The position numbers and the translations under genes were made by a program. A stretch of DNA of 26,040 bases from Myxococcales bacterium (lineage in GTDB: Bacteria > Myxococcota > Myxococcia > Myxococcales > Myxococcaceae). The notes under the pieces are model-generated. The model was not told the origin of the DNA, ran no database searches, and was given only the letters and a program-made list of their open reading frames with translations. The stretch lies in assembly GCA_003153055.1 (NCBI GenBank), contig PMBV01000179.1, positions 1 to 26,040 on the forward strand. The letters run 5' to 3'. Positions 7,903-15,753 of the stretch are shown here, one piece after another (within the stretch, counting starts at the first letter, position 1; each line of letters begins with the position of its first letter).

Positions 7903-7949
7903 GGCGGCTCCTTCACCTGCAGTGGTTGGCGTGCGTTGATCCCTGCCCT

Positions 7950-7966
7950 AACAAGCCGCGTACCAA
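7950..7966 (-). promoter_or_regulatory. Sigma-54 promoter of the dmpKLMNO operon
   Basis: Read on the minus strand the sequence is TTGGTACGCGGCTTGTT. It matches the -24/-12 consensus YTGGCACGrNNNTTGCW at most positions: the GG is invariant and 10 bases separate GG from the -12 doublet. The deviation is GT in place of GC at -12, plus T for C in the -24 box. Transcription would begin near 7939, giving a leader of about 36 bases. Such promoters require an AAA+ activator, and one is encoded at 16954-18639. Confidence 0.75.
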
Positions 7967-8051
7967 CGCCCCGTTGAGCGGAAGTCATGAATACAAGAAG
8001 TGCCGCGGCCCGCCAGAGGCGGCCCTCACTGGCCGTGCAGAGCAACTCGCC

Positions 8052-8081
8052 TGAGCGGGTGGACGAAATGGTCCACGCTCA
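8052..8081. promoter_or_regulatory. Inverted repeat, candidate upstream activator site
   Basis: The left arm is TGAGCG-GG-TGGAC (8052-8064), the spacer is 6 bases, and the right arm is GTCCACGCTCA (8071-8081). The arms match over 11 bases with a two-base bulge. It lies at about -113 to -142 from the predicted sigma-54 start, the normal range for an activator enhancer. It does not resemble the Pseudomonas DmpR/XylR TTGATCAA-type site. A TTGAT and ATTGAC pair at 8105-8122 is an alternative. Confidence 0.5.
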
Positions 8082-8194
8082 CCCGATGCACCCATGAGGC
8101 ACGCTTGATGTCGGCGATTGACTCATGACCTGTTCTGCTTTGACGGGAGCGGGTCCGGCCAATCAGGCACAGACCCACGGCTCAAGCCATCATG

Positions 8195-8244
8195 GGTGGC
8201 TGGTGTGAGGCGCCGACCGAGTGCGTTTGACACCAGTCTCCGAG
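8195..8244. repeat. 50-bp extragenic palindrome, copy 1
   Basis: The unit has arms of about 19 bases around the loop CGACCGAG (8214-8221). It aligns without gaps, 42 of 50 positions, to the two outer parts of the element at 23671-23833. A base change in the left arm (CTGGTGT here, CTGGGGT there) is matched by the complementary change in the right arm. This suggests the stem itself is conserved. Confidence 0.8.
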
Positions 8245-8396
8245 CGCGCTGAACAGGTGTCCGACCGTCGCGAGGCGAGCGAGACCGAACCGGGTACACG
8301 AGCAGCGAGCGCCGGAATCGTGCGGTTGGGCCAAGGAGGAGCAAGATGGCTCGAGCAGGATGGTTCGAGCACGTTGGGCAACCTGTCGGGTCGTCT

Positions 8397-9284
8397 CTAC
8401 GGCCGCTGGAGCTCCCTCGCGATGCTGAGGAATGACCGAAGAATGGGCGACTCGTCGTCGCTCCGGTAGATGCAGCTCAAGTCAACCTCCGGCGGAGGAT
8501 TCCTCGTCAAGGGCCGATAGACGACGCCCGGGAGCCTGAGGTTCGTCGCCGACTCGGGCACCAGACAGATGCCGAAGCCCGACGCGACCAGGGCCACGCC
8601 ATTCACCGCGTCGCCCACTTCTTGGGCCACGGTCGGCCGGAAGCCGTCCTTCCGGCAGAGGTCCAACACCCAGTCGATGAAGCTGGGCCGTGAGCCCGAG
8701 GGGAACAGCACCAGGGGATGCTCGGCGAGGGCCTTCCAGGGGATTTCCTTGGCCTTCGACAGCGGGTGGTTCCGATTCACCGCGAGGTAGATGCGCTCCA
8801 TGGTGATGAGCTCCGAGGTGATGTCGGGGGTCTCCTCGAGCAGCCGATTGAAGCCCACGTTGATCCGTCGCTCACGCAGCGCGGCAATCTGCTCCCCCTT
8901 GTTCATGCTGTGGAGCACGATGTTCACCTCGGGGTTGCTCTTGCGGTAGTCGAGCAACATCTTGGGGATGGTGCCGAAGATGGCCGACCCGAAAATGCCG
9001 ATGTCGATGCGCCCGAGCTTGCCCTCTCCAGCCTTTCGGGTGCGCTCCCTCGCCAAGCCCGTCAACGAGACGATGTTGCGGGCCTCGCCGAGCAGCAGCC
9101 GGCCGGCCTCGGTGAGCACCACCCCCTTCGCGGTGCGGAGCAGCAACTGGGCGCCCACGTCCTCCTCGAGTTGGTGAATCTGCCGCGTCAAGGGCGGTTG
9201 CGAAATGTGCAGTCGAACCGCGGCCCGACCGATGGAGCGCTCCTCGGCCACCGCGATGAAGCTCTTCAGGTGTCGCAACTCCAC
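8397..9284 (-). CDS. LysR-type transcriptional regulator
   Basis: 295 residues, normal for the family. The N-terminal winged HTH (residues 1-60: MELRHLKSFIAVAEERSIGRAA, then LHISQPPLTRQIHQLEEDVG) is followed by the periplasmic-binding-protein-like effector domain. It belongs with the CatM/BenM/CbnR-like group that senses muconates or other aromatic intermediates, though the effector here is unknown. The start is the GTG at 9284, with AAAGGCGGA upstream. It is divergent from the meta-cleavage operon, and a LysR-type palindrome sits between them at 9303-9319. It is therefore the best candidate regulator of the operon and of itself. Confidence 0.92.
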   Translation of the reverse strand: MELRHLKSFIAVAEERSIGRAAVRLHISQPPLTRQIHQLEEDVGAQLLLRTAKGVVLTEAGRLLLGEARNIVSLTGLARERTRKAGEGKLGRIDIGIFGSAIFGTIPKMLLDYRKSNPEVNIVLHSMNKGEQIAALRERRINVGFNRLLEETPDITSELITMERIYLAVNRNHPLSKAKEIPWKALAEHPLVLFPSGSRPSFIDWVLDLCRKDGFRPTVAQEVGDAVNGVALVASGFGICLVPESATNLRLPGVVYRPLTRNPPPEVDLSCIYRSDDESPILRSFLSIARELQRP

Positions 9285-9302
9285 GAAATCCGCCTTTCAA
9301 GC

Positions 9303-9319
9303 CATACCGCGTCGGTATG
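9303..9319. promoter_or_regulatory. LysR recognition palindrome with T-N11-A core
   Basis: CATACCG-CGT-CGGTATG is a perfect 7-bp palindrome containing T-N11-A (9305 to 9317). The half-site CGGTAT recurs at 9335-9340, exactly 22 bases after the copy at 9313, and CGGTAA lies at 9345-9350. This arrangement of a recognition site near -63 and weaker activation half-sites near -35 is typical of LysR activators. Confidence 0.7.
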
Positions 9320-9339
9320 CCTCATGGCCGATAACGGTA

Positions 9340-9367
9340 TTGGACGGTAAGCCACGAAAGCAATACT
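9340..9367 (+). promoter_or_regulatory. Predicted sigma-70-type promoter of the meta-cleavage operon
   Basis: A weak -35 (TTGGAC, 9340-9345), a 16-base spacer and a -10-like AATACT (9362-9367) predict a start near 9374. The match alone is poor (3/6 and 4/6). The support is positional: the LysR palindrome is then centred at about -63. No sigma-54 promoter is visible in this gap. Confidence 0.4.
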
Positions 9368-9426
9368 TCTCACGCTCACAGAGCACTCGCTCTGCGTCGC
9401 CCACCGACGACGAAAGGAGGGCCGCC

Positions 9427-9546
9427 ATGCCGCACCGAGTCATCACAGGAAGCGTCGCCGGGCTCCTCACAGCGAGCCCGGCTTCGGTCCAAGGGACCAG
9501 CAGACTGTCTTCACTTCTCGACGGGAGGAAGTACCCATGGCAATGA
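9427..9546 (+). CDS. Possible 39-residue leader peptide upstream of dmpB
   Basis: The ATG at 9427 has a near-perfect Shine-Dalgarno (AAAGGAGG, 9413-9420, 6 bases of spacing). The reading frame of 39 codons ends at a TGA that lies 7 bases inside dmpB (overlap 9537-9546). Translation would therefore feed ribosomes into the dmpB start, which also has its own GGGAGGA. The peptide (MPHRVITGSVAGLL, ending DGRKYPWQ) matches no family I know. A strong hairpin lies inside it. It may be a translational coupling or attenuation leader, or simply a chance frame. Confidence 0.4.
   Translation: MPHRVITGSVAGLLTASPASVQGTSRLSSLLDGRKYPWQ
9457..9482 (+). promoter_or_regulatory. 8-bp perfect hairpin in the dmpB leader
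   Basis: GCCGGGCT (9457-9464) pairs with AGCCCGGC (9475-9482) around a 10-base loop. There is no following T-run, so it is not a standard intrinsic terminator. A second small hairpin (GGTCC/GGACC, 9486-9498) follows at once. Together they could fold the leader mRNA ahead of the dmpB ribosome-binding site. Confidence 0.45.
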
Positions 9547-10466
9547 CAGGCGTATTGCGACCGGGCCACGCGCAGATTCGCGTGTTGGACCTTGCGGCAG
9601 CGACGAAGTTCTACGGTGAGGTCCTGGGCCTGGTGGAGACGGGGCGCGATAGGCAAGGTCGCGTCTATTACAAGACATGGGACGAGCGAGACCACCACAG
9701 CGTCATCCTCCGTCAGGCTGACAAGGCAGGCCTCGACTTCTTCGCTTTCAAGGTCGCGAGCAAGGCCGACCTCGACTCGTTCGACTCGGCCCTCCGCGCG
9801 TACGGAGTAAAGACCGAGCGGATTCCCGCTGGCGACTTGCTCGAGACCGGGGAGCGGGTGCGTTTCGAGATTCCCTCGGGCCACCAGATCGAGCTGTTCG
9901 CCGACAAGACGAAGGTCGGTAACAAGCTGGCCGGCTTCAACCCGCCCCCGTGGTCCTCGGAGGCCGAGCGGGGCATCGCGCCGTTGCGGTTCGATCACGG
10001 CCTGCTCTACGGCCCGAACGTCGACAAGGTGCTCGACCTGTTCACCAACGTCCTCGGCTTCTGGCTGACCGAGTATGTCACCTTGCCCGACGGTGTGAAC
10101 AAGGGCGCCCTGTGGCTGTCCTGCTCCCACAAGTCGCATGACATCGCCTTCGTGGTGCACCCGGAGCCCGGCAAGCTGCACCACATCTCGTTCATGCTCG
10201 AGAGCTGGGAGAAGGTGCTGCGGGCTGGCGACATCATGTCGATGCACAAGGTCCCCGTGGACATCGGCCCCACCCGCCACGGCATCACCCGCGGCACCAC
10301 CATCTACGCCTGGGACCCGTCGGGCAACCGCTTCGAGACCTACTGCGGCGGCACCCAGCCGTACCCCGATTGGGAGCCGGTGAAGTGGACGTGGGATGGG
10401 CTACCCAGCGGCCTCGACTACCCGCAGCGGAAGTTGCACGACACCTTCCTCACCGTCGTGACCTGA
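9537..10466 (+). CDS. dmpB: Catechol 2,3-dioxygenase
   Basis: 309 residues (XylE/DmpB is 307). It is an Fe(II) extradiol dioxygenase that cleaves catechol to 2-hydroxymuconic semialdehyde. It has two vicinal-oxygen-chelate domains. The metal ligands are H154 (FDHG), H216 (LHHISF) and E267 (NRFETYCGG). The second-sphere residues corresponding to XylE H199, H246 and Y255 are present as H201, H248 and Y257. The ATG at 9537 has GGGAGGA 7 bases upstream. It is the first enzyme gene of the operon; a 60-base gap follows. The family is the I.2.A type, which prefers monocyclic catechols. Confidence 0.97.
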   Translation: MAMTGVLRPGHAQIRVLDLAAATKFYGEVLGLVETGRDRQGRVYYKTWDERDHHSVILRQADKAGLDFFAFKVASKADLDSFDSALRAYGVKTERIPAGDLLETGERVRFEIPSGHQIELFADKTKVGNKLAGFNPPPWSSEAERGIAPLRFDHGLLYGPNVDKVLDLFTNVLGFWLTEYVTLPDGVNKGALWLSCSHKSHDIAFVVHPEPGKLHHISFMLESWEKVLRAGDIMSMHKVPVDIGPTRHGITRGTTIYAWDPSGNRFETYCGGTQPYPDWEPVKWTWDGLPSGLDYPQRKLHDTFLTVVT

Positions 10467-10526
10467 GCCAGCGCAGAGGCGCCCGCGCGCGCGGCTCCAA
10501 CTCCAAAGAGAGCACGTGAGACAAAC

Positions 10527-11987
10527 ATGAAGACCATCTCGCACTTCATCGACGGTGAGCTCGTCGCCAGGCCAGGAGGCGCGCGCTTCGACAAGCGCTC
10601 GCCGGTCGACGGTCGCGTCATCGCTCAGGTGGCTGAGGCCTCTCGGCTCGACGTCGACGCGGCTGTTGGCGCGGCCAAGCGCGCACTGCATGGGCCATGG
10701 GGGGCGCTCCCGGTCTCGGCCCGGGTGGACCTGTTGTACGCGGTGGCCGACGAGATGACCCGGCGGTTCGACGACTTCGTGGCGGCGGAGACGGCCGACA
10801 CGGGCATGCCTGAGTCGGTCGCCCGGCACGTCTTCGTTCCCCGGGGCGCGGCCAACTTCAGGGTCTTCGCCGATGTGGTGAAGAACGTGCCCACCGAGCT
10901 GTTCGAGATGTCGACCCCCGACGGCCTGGGCGCCCTGAACTACGCCGTGCGCCGGCCCGTGGGCGTGGTCGGCGTCATCTGCCCGTGGAACGCGCCGCTG
11001 TTGCTCATGACGTGGAAGGTGGCCCCCGCCCTCGCCTGTGGGAACACCGTGGTGGTCAAGCCGTCAGAGGAGACACCCCAGACCGCCGTCTTGCTGGGTG
11101 AGGTGATGCGGGCCGTGGGCGTGCCCCGCGGTGTCTACAATGTCGTCAACGGCTTCGGCCCCAACTCGGCCGGTGAATTCGTCACCACGCACCCGGACGT
11201 CTCGGCCATCACCTTCACGGGCGAGACACGAACCGGAGCCGCCATCATGAAGGCCGCGGCGGTCGGCGCCCGACCGGTCTCACTCGAAATGGGTGGAAAG
11301 AACGCCGCCATCATCTTCGACGACTGCGACTTCGACACGGCCATCGAGGGCACGCTGCGCTCTTGCTTCGTCAACACCGGGCAGGTCTGCCTGGGCACCG
11401 AGCGGGTGTATGTGCAGCGGAAGTTGTTCGAGCGCTTCGTGGCAGCCCTGAAGGCGGGCGCCGAGGCCATGACGATTGGCCCGCCGCACCAGCCCAAGGT
11501 CGCCATGGGGCCGCTCATCTCCCTCGAGCATCAGAAGAAGGTGCTGGGGTATTGCCAGCGAGCGGTGGCCGAGGGCGCGACCGTCGTCACCGGAGGGAAG
11601 GTGCCGACGATGCCAGAGGCCCTCTCGGGAGGCGCGTGGATCGAGCCCACCATCTGGACTGGGCTCCCCGAGACCGCGTCGGTGGTGCAGGAGGAGATCT
11701 TCGGCCCCTGCTGCCACGTTCGGCCCTTCGACACCGAGGCGGAGGTCATCGAGCTGGCCAACGCGACGCCCTACGGCCTGTCGTCGGCCATTTGGACCAC
11801 CAACCTCCAGCGGGCCCACCGGGTCGCCGCGGCCATCGACGCGGGCATCGTGTGGGTCAACTCGTGGTTCCTCCGAGACCTCCGCACGGCCTTCGGGGGC
11901 ATGAAGCACTCGGGCATCGGCCGCGAGGGCGGCGTGCACTCCCTGGAGTTCTACACCGAGCTCAAGAATGTCTGCGTGAAGCTATGA
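10527..11987 (+). CDS. dmpC: 2-Hydroxymuconic semialdehyde dehydrogenase
   Basis: 486 residues, the normal size of DmpC/XylG. It is an NAD-dependent aldehyde dehydrogenase that oxidises the ring-cleavage semialdehyde to 2-hydroxymuconate (4-oxalocrotonate enol). ALDH catalytic residues are in place: N154 (PWNAP), K178, E254 (LEMGGKN) and the nucleophile C288 (GQVCLGTERVYV), with the EEIFGPC cofactor motif near the C-terminal third. The N-terminus MKTISHFIDGELV is typical of this subfamily. The stop overlaps the next start (ATGA). Confidence 0.95.
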   Translation: MKTISHFIDGELVARPGGARFDKRSPVDGRVIAQVAEASRLDVDAAVGAAKRALHGPWGALPVSARVDLLYAVADEMTRRFDDFVAAETADTGMPESVARHVFVPRGAANFRVFADVVKNVPTELFEMSTPDGLGALNYAVRRPVGVVGVICPWNAPLLLMTWKVAPALACGNTVVVKPSEETPQTAVLLGEVMRAVGVPRGVYNVVNGFGPNSAGEFVTTHPDVSAITFTGETRTGAAIMKAAAVGARPVSLEMGGKNAAIIFDDCDFDTAIEGTLRSCFVNTGQVCLGTERVYVQRKLFERFVAALKAGAEAMTIGPPHQPKVAMGPLISLEHQKKVLGYCQRAVAEGATVVTGGKVPTMPEALSGGAWIEPTIWTGLPETASVVQEEIFGPCCHVRPFDTEAEVIELANATPYGLSSAIWTTNLQRAHRVAAAIDAGIVWVNSWFLRDLRTAFGGMKHSGIGREGGVHSLEFYTELKNVCVKL

Positions 11988-12793
11988 CCATGACACCTGA
12001 AGCCATCGAGCGGCACGGCGATGAGCTCTACCAAGCCCTGGTGGATCGACGGACCCTGCGCCCGCTCATCGAGCGCGCACCGGGAATCACCCTCGACGAC
12101 GCCTACCGAATCCAGTCGCGCATGGTGACCCGGCGACTCCAGGCCGGCGAGACCATCGTCGGCAAGAAGATCGGCGTCACCAGCAAGCCAGTTCAGGAAC
12201 TGCTGGGCGTCTTCCAACCCGACTTCGGCCAGCTCACCTCGGGCATGGTGTGTGAGGAGGGCGCGCCCATCGACCTGGGGAAGCTCATTCAACCCAAGGC
12301 CGAGGCGGAGCTGGCGTTCGTGCTCAAGCGTGACCTGGTGGGCCCTGGCGTGACGGCGATGAACGTCATCCACGCCACCGACTACGTGGTGCCGTGCTTC
12401 GAAATCGTCGACTCGCGCATCGCCGACTGGAACATCAAGATTGAAGACACGGTCGCCGACAACGCGTCGTGCGGCGTCTTCGTGCTGGGGCAGGCGAAGG
12501 GCGACCCCCGCAAGCTCGACCTCACACTCGCGGGCATGGTGCTCGAGCGCAACGGTGAGCTCCACTCGACCAGCGCTGGCGCCGCCGTCCAGGGCTCGCC
12601 GGCCAACGCGGTGGCGTGGCTTGCCAACACGCTCGGACGCCTCGGCATCCCCTTCAAGGCCGGCGAGGTCATCCTCTCGGGCTCTCAGTCGCCGCTCATC
12701 CCGGTGGCCGACGGAGACGAGCTTCTGTGCACGGTGGGCGGCCTGGGCACCTGTCGCGTTCGGTTCGCCGGAAGGAGCGCTCCATGGGCCTGA
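11984..12793 (+). CDS. dmpE: 2-Hydroxypenta-2,4-dienoate hydratase
   Basis: 269 residues. It adds water to 2-hydroxypentadienoate to give 4-hydroxy-2-oxovalerate. Metal-binding residues of the MhpD/DmpE fold are present: E107 and E109 in PKAEAELAFV, and E140 in CFEIVDSRI. The Lys pair at 61-62 (GKKIGVTS) is also conserved. The ATG at 11984 overlaps the dmpC stop; a second in-frame ATG at 11990 is an alternative two codons later. It is a paralogue of the next gene, and in Pseudomonas the hydratase and decarboxylase form a complex so the unstable dienol is not lost. Its 3' end overlaps dmpH by 10 bases. Confidence 0.93.
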   Translation: MTMTPEAIERHGDELYQALVDRRTLRPLIERAPGITLDDAYRIQSRMVTRRLQAGETIVGKKIGVTSKPVQELLGVFQPDFGQLTSGMVCEEGAPIDLGKLIQPKAEAELAFVLKRDLVGPGVTAMNVIHATDYVVPCFEIVDSRIADWNIKIEDTVADNASCGVFVLGQAKGDPRKLDLTLAGMVLERNGELHSTSAGAAVQGSPANAVAWLANTLGRLGIPFKAGEVILSGSQSPLIPVADGDELLCTVGGLGTCRVRFAGRSAPWA

Positions 12794-13572
12794 GTCGCGA
12801 AGACATCGTCCGCCTGGCGACGCGAGTGGAGACCGCCCAGCGCCAGGCGAAGGCCATTCCCAAGTTGACCGACGAGTTCCCCTCGATGACGGTGGCTGAT
12901 GGCTACGCGGTGCAGGGTGAGCTGCGCACGCGGTGGCTGGCACGAGGTGAGCGCCTCATTGGGTGGAAGGCTGGCCTCACGTCGAAGGCGAAGATGAAGC
13001 AGATGGGGGTCGAGGTGCCCAGCATCGGCTTCCTCACCAGCGACATGGCGCGGCCCGAGAGCTCGGTCGTGTCGACCAGCGACCTGGTCCACCCTCGGGT
13101 GGAGTGCGAGGTAGCCTTCGTCACCCGGCTCCCGCTGCGGGGCCCCGGCTGCACTCGGGAGGCGGTGCTCGAAGCGACCGACTACGTGCTCCCGGCCATT
13201 GAAATCATCGACTCGCGCTTCTCGGGGTTCAAGTTCGACCTCCCCAGCGTCATCGCCGACAACGGCTCGAGCGCCCGCTTCGTGGGTGGGGGTCGGGCCC
13301 GGTACCCTGGAGACCTCGACCTGCGCACGCTGGGGGCGGTGCTGGAGAGGAATGGAGAGATAGTCGCCGTGGGCGCCTCGGCGGCCGTGCTCGGCCACCC
13401 TGCCGACGCGGTGGCGATGCTGGTGAACATCCTCGGGGCGCTCGGCGAGGGCCTCGAGGCGGGCAGCTTCGTCATGAGCGGTGGCATCACCGAAGCAATC
13501 CCAGTCAAGGCGGGCGACAGCGTGGTCGCGCGCTTTCAGGAGCTGGGCAGTGTCTCCGTGCGCTTCGACTGA
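12784..13572 (+). CDS. dmpH: 4-Oxalocrotonate decarboxylase
   Basis: 262 residues. It decarboxylates 2-oxo-3-hexenedioate to 2-hydroxypenta-2,4-dienoate using Mg2+ or Mn2+. The same metal triad as in DmpE appears at the same positions (E107, E109, E140), with the decarboxylase-type sequence [12 protein letters not shown], then [31 protein letters not shown] is typical of DmpH/XylI. The two paralogues are told apart by GWKAGLTS (decarboxylase) against GKKIGVTS (hydratase). The ATG at 12784 has GGAAGGAG upstream, inside dmpE. Confidence 0.93.
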   Translation: MGLSREDIVRLATRVETAQRQAKAIPKLTDEFPSMTVADGYAVQGELRTRWLARGERLIGWKAGLTSKAKMKQMGVEVPSIGFLTSDMARPESSVVSTSDLVHPRVECEVAFVTRLPLRGPGCTREAVLEATDYVLPAIEIIDSRFSGFKFDLPSVIADNGSSARFVGGGRARYPGDLDLRTLGAVLERNGEIVAVGASAAVLGHPADAVAMLVNILGALGEGLEAGSFVMSGGITEAIPVKAGDSVVARFQELGSVSVRFD

Positions 13573-13589
13573 CGAGAGGAATTCGACTG

Positions 13590-13787
13590 ATGCCAATCAT
13601 CGAGATGCACTTGTTGGAGGGAAGGACCGTGGAGCAGAAGCGTCGCGCCGTCGCGGCCATCACCGCGGCCGTCACCGAGTCGCTGGGCGTGAAGCCGGAG
13701 CAGGTGCGCATTCTCATCACCGAGCACGGGCCCGACAACTTCTCGGTGGCTGGCAAGACGGCGGCCGAGCGGGGCGCCCACCCATGA
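13590..13787 (+). CDS. dmpI: 4-Oxalocrotonate tautomerase
   Basis: 65 residues, about 62 after removal of Met and allowing for the tail. It isomerises 2-hydroxymuconate to 2-oxo-3-hexenedioate. Catalytic Pro1, Arg11, Arg39 and Phe50 of 4-OT are all present with exact spacing (Met removed for numbering). The protein is normally a hexamer. The start has GAGAGGA upstream. Its TGA overlaps the dmpF ATG. Confidence 0.94.
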   Translation: MPIIEMHLLEGRTVEQKRRAVAAITAAVTESLGVKPEQVRILITEHGPDNFSVAGKTAAERGAHP

Positions 13788-14707
13788 AGAAGGTCAAATG
13801 CGCGCTCATCGGCTCGGGGAACATCGGCACCGACCTCATCTACAAGGTGCGCCGGAGCGAGGTGCTCGAGCCAGTGTGGATGGTGGGCATCGACCCGGGC
13901 TCCGAGGGCCTGGCCCGCGCGAAGGCGATGGGGCTCAAGACGACGGCCGACGGGGTCGACGGCTTGCTCCCCCATGTCGAGCGTGACGGGGTGCAGATTG
14001 CCTTCGACGCGACCTCGGCCTACGTACACCCGGAGAACTCCCGCAAGCTGAACGAGCGCGGCGTGCTGATGATCGACCTGACGCCAGCCGCCATCGGGCC
14101 CCTGTGTGTCCCCCCGGTGAACCTGCGCGAGCACGCGACCAAGCTGGAGATGAACGTCAATATGATTTCCTGCGCCGGGCAGGCGACGATTCCGATGGTG
14201 CACGCCGTGTCTCGCGTTCAGCCGGTGGCCTACGGAGAAATCATCGCCAGCCTCTCGTCGCGCTCGGTGGGCCCAGGCACCCGCAAGAACCTCGATGAGT
14301 TCACCTACACGACCTCGAGCGCGGTCGAGAAGGTGGGCGGCGCCAAACGAGGCAAGGCGATGGCCATCATCAACCCCGCCGACCCACCGCTCATCATGCG
14401 CAACACCATCTATTGTCAGACAGAGACCGGGCCAGACCAGAAGGCCATCACCCGCTCGGTGCTCGAGATGATGAAGGAGGTGCAGCGCTACGTGCCGGGA
14501 TACAAGCTGGTGAACGGCCCGACCTTCGACGGCGACTTCGTCTCCATCTTCCTCGAGGTCGCGGGGCTGGGCGATTACCTGCCCACCTACGCGGGCAACC
14601 TCGACATCATGACCGCGGCGGCCACCCGCACCGCCGAGCTCTTCGCCGAGGAGCTCCTGGGCGGGAAGCTGAAGCCGCGCCCCACTCGCCTGGCGGAGAC
14701 CGCGTGA
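13784..14707 (+). CDS. dmpF: Acetaldehyde dehydrogenase (acylating)
   Basis: 307 residues (DmpF is 312). It converts acetaldehyde, CoA and NAD+ to acetyl-CoA, and takes acetaldehyde by channelling from DmpG. The Rossmann motif is GSGNIGTDL at 10-18, and the thiolate nucleophile is C130 (MISCAGQAT). The ATG at 13784 overlaps the dmpI stop, and its own stop TGA shares an A with the dmpG ATG. The order F-G at the end of the pathway genes is that of dmp. Confidence 0.96.
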   Translation: MKKVKCALIGSGNIGTDLIYKVRRSEVLEPVWMVGIDPGSEGLARAKAMGLKTTADGVDGLLPHVERDGVQIAFDATSAYVHPENSRKLNERGVLMIDLTPAAIGPLCVPPVNLREHATKLEMNVNMISCAGQATIPMVHAVSRVQPVAYGEIIASLSSRSVGPGTRKNLDEFTYTTSSAVEKVGGAKRGKAMAIINPADPPLIMRNTIYCQTETGPDQKAITRSVLEMMKEVQRYVPGYKLVNGPTFDGDFVSIFLEVAGLGDYLPTYAGNLDIMTAAATRTAELFAEELLGGKLKPRPTRLAETA

Positions 14708-15753
14708 TGGACCTCACCGGGCGAAAGATTCTCTTCCACGACATGTGCCTCCGCGACGGCATGCACGCCAAGCGTCACCAGCTCACCCTCGAACAGATGG
14801 TGAAGGTGGCGACCGCGCTCGACGAGGCAGGCATCCCGCTCCTCCAGGTGACGCATGGAGACGGGCTGGGCGGCGCGTCGCGCAACTACGGCTTCCCTCG
14901 GCACACCAACGAGGAGTACCTCAACGCGGTCATCCCCGAGCTGAAGCGAGCGAAGGTGTCTGTGTTGCTGGTGCCAGGAATAGGGACGATGCGCGAGCTC
15001 CAATCGGCTCGAGACTGCGGAGTCCACAGCGTGTACGTGGCGACCCACTGCACCGAGGCCGACGTGGCCGAGCAACACATCGGCTTCGCTCGAAACAAGC
15101 TGGGCATGGACACCACGGGCTTCCTGATGATGGCGCACCTCAACACGCCCGAGGGCCTGGTGAGCCAAGGCAAGCTCATGGAGTCGTCGGGGGCCAACTG
15201 CGTGTACGTCACCGACTCGGCCGGGTACATGTTGCCCGATGATGTGCGGGCGCGGGTCGGCGCGCTGAGGGCGGCGTTGAGGCCGGAGACCGAGCTGGGG
15301 TTCCATGGCCATCACAACCTGGGCATGGGCATCGCCAACTCCATCGCGGCCATCGAGGCCGGGGCCAACCGCATCGACGGCTCGGTGGGTGGGCTCGGCG
15401 CCGGCGCGGGGAACACCCCCCTCGAGGTGTTCGCCGCGGTGGGTCAGCGCATGGGCATGGTGACCGGCGTGGACCTGTTCAAGCTGATGGACATCGCCGA
15501 GGACATCATCGTGCCGCTGATGGACCACCTGGTTCGGGTCGACCGGGAGTCCCTCACCATCGGCTACGCAGGCGTGTATTCCACCTTCCTCCTCTTCGCC
15601 AAGCGCGCCGCGGCCCGCTACGGTGTGCCGGCGACCGACATCTTGGTCGAGCTCGGTCGGCGGAAGATGATTGGAGGGCAGGAAGACATGATTGAAGACA
15701 CGGCGATGACATTGGCCAAGCAGCGCGGGCTGTTGAAAGAGACGGTCGCTTGA
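14707..15753 (+). CDS. dmpG: 4-Hydroxy-2-oxovalerate aldolase
   Basis: 348 residues. It is a Mn2+-dependent class II aldolase (TIM barrel, HMG-CoA lyase-like) that splits 4-hydroxy-2-oxovalerate to pyruvate and acetaldehyde. Catalytic R16 and metal ligand D17 lie in [12 protein letters not shown]20 follows, and metal ligands H200 and H202 lie in [12 protein letters not shown]-terminal communication domain joins DmpF. I use the ATG at 14707; an in-frame GTG one codon earlier cannot be excluded. Confidence 0.96.
   Translation: MDLTGRKILFHDMCLRDGMHAKRHQLTLEQMVKVATALDEAGIPLLQVTHGDGLGGASRNYGFPRHTNEEYLNAVIPELKRAKVSVLLVPGIGTMRELQSARDCGVHSVYVATHCTEADVAEQHIGFARNKLGMDTTGFLMMAHLNTPEGLVSQGKLMESSGANCVYVTDSAGYMLPDDVRARVGALRAALRPETELGFHGHHNLGMGIANSIAAIEAGANRIDGSVGGLGAGAGNTPLEVFAAVGQRMGMVTGVDLFKLMDIAEDIIVPLMDHLVRVDRESLTIGYAGVYSTFLLFAKRAAARYGVPATDILVELGRRKMIGGQEDMIEDTAMTLAKQRGLLKETVA

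Larger units (their letters stand above)
7903..8396. other. Intergenic control region of the hydroxylase operon
   Basis: These 494 bases lie between dmpK and the 3' end of the LysR gene. They hold the sigma-54 promoter (7950-7966), an imperfect inverted repeat suited to an upstream activator site (8052-8081) and a 50-bp extragenic palindrome (8195-8244). From 8245 to 8396 I see no further clear signal and no well-supported gene. Confidence 0.7.

Noticed and set aside
8346..8435. 29-codon frame on the plus strand (MARAGWFEHVGQPV...) with a strong AAGGAGG Shine-Dalgarno at 8333-8339.
   Set aside because: It runs antisense over the 3' end of the LysR gene, has no recognisable sequence and no downstream partner. 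A strong Shine-Dalgarno alone is weak evidence in GC-rich DNA.
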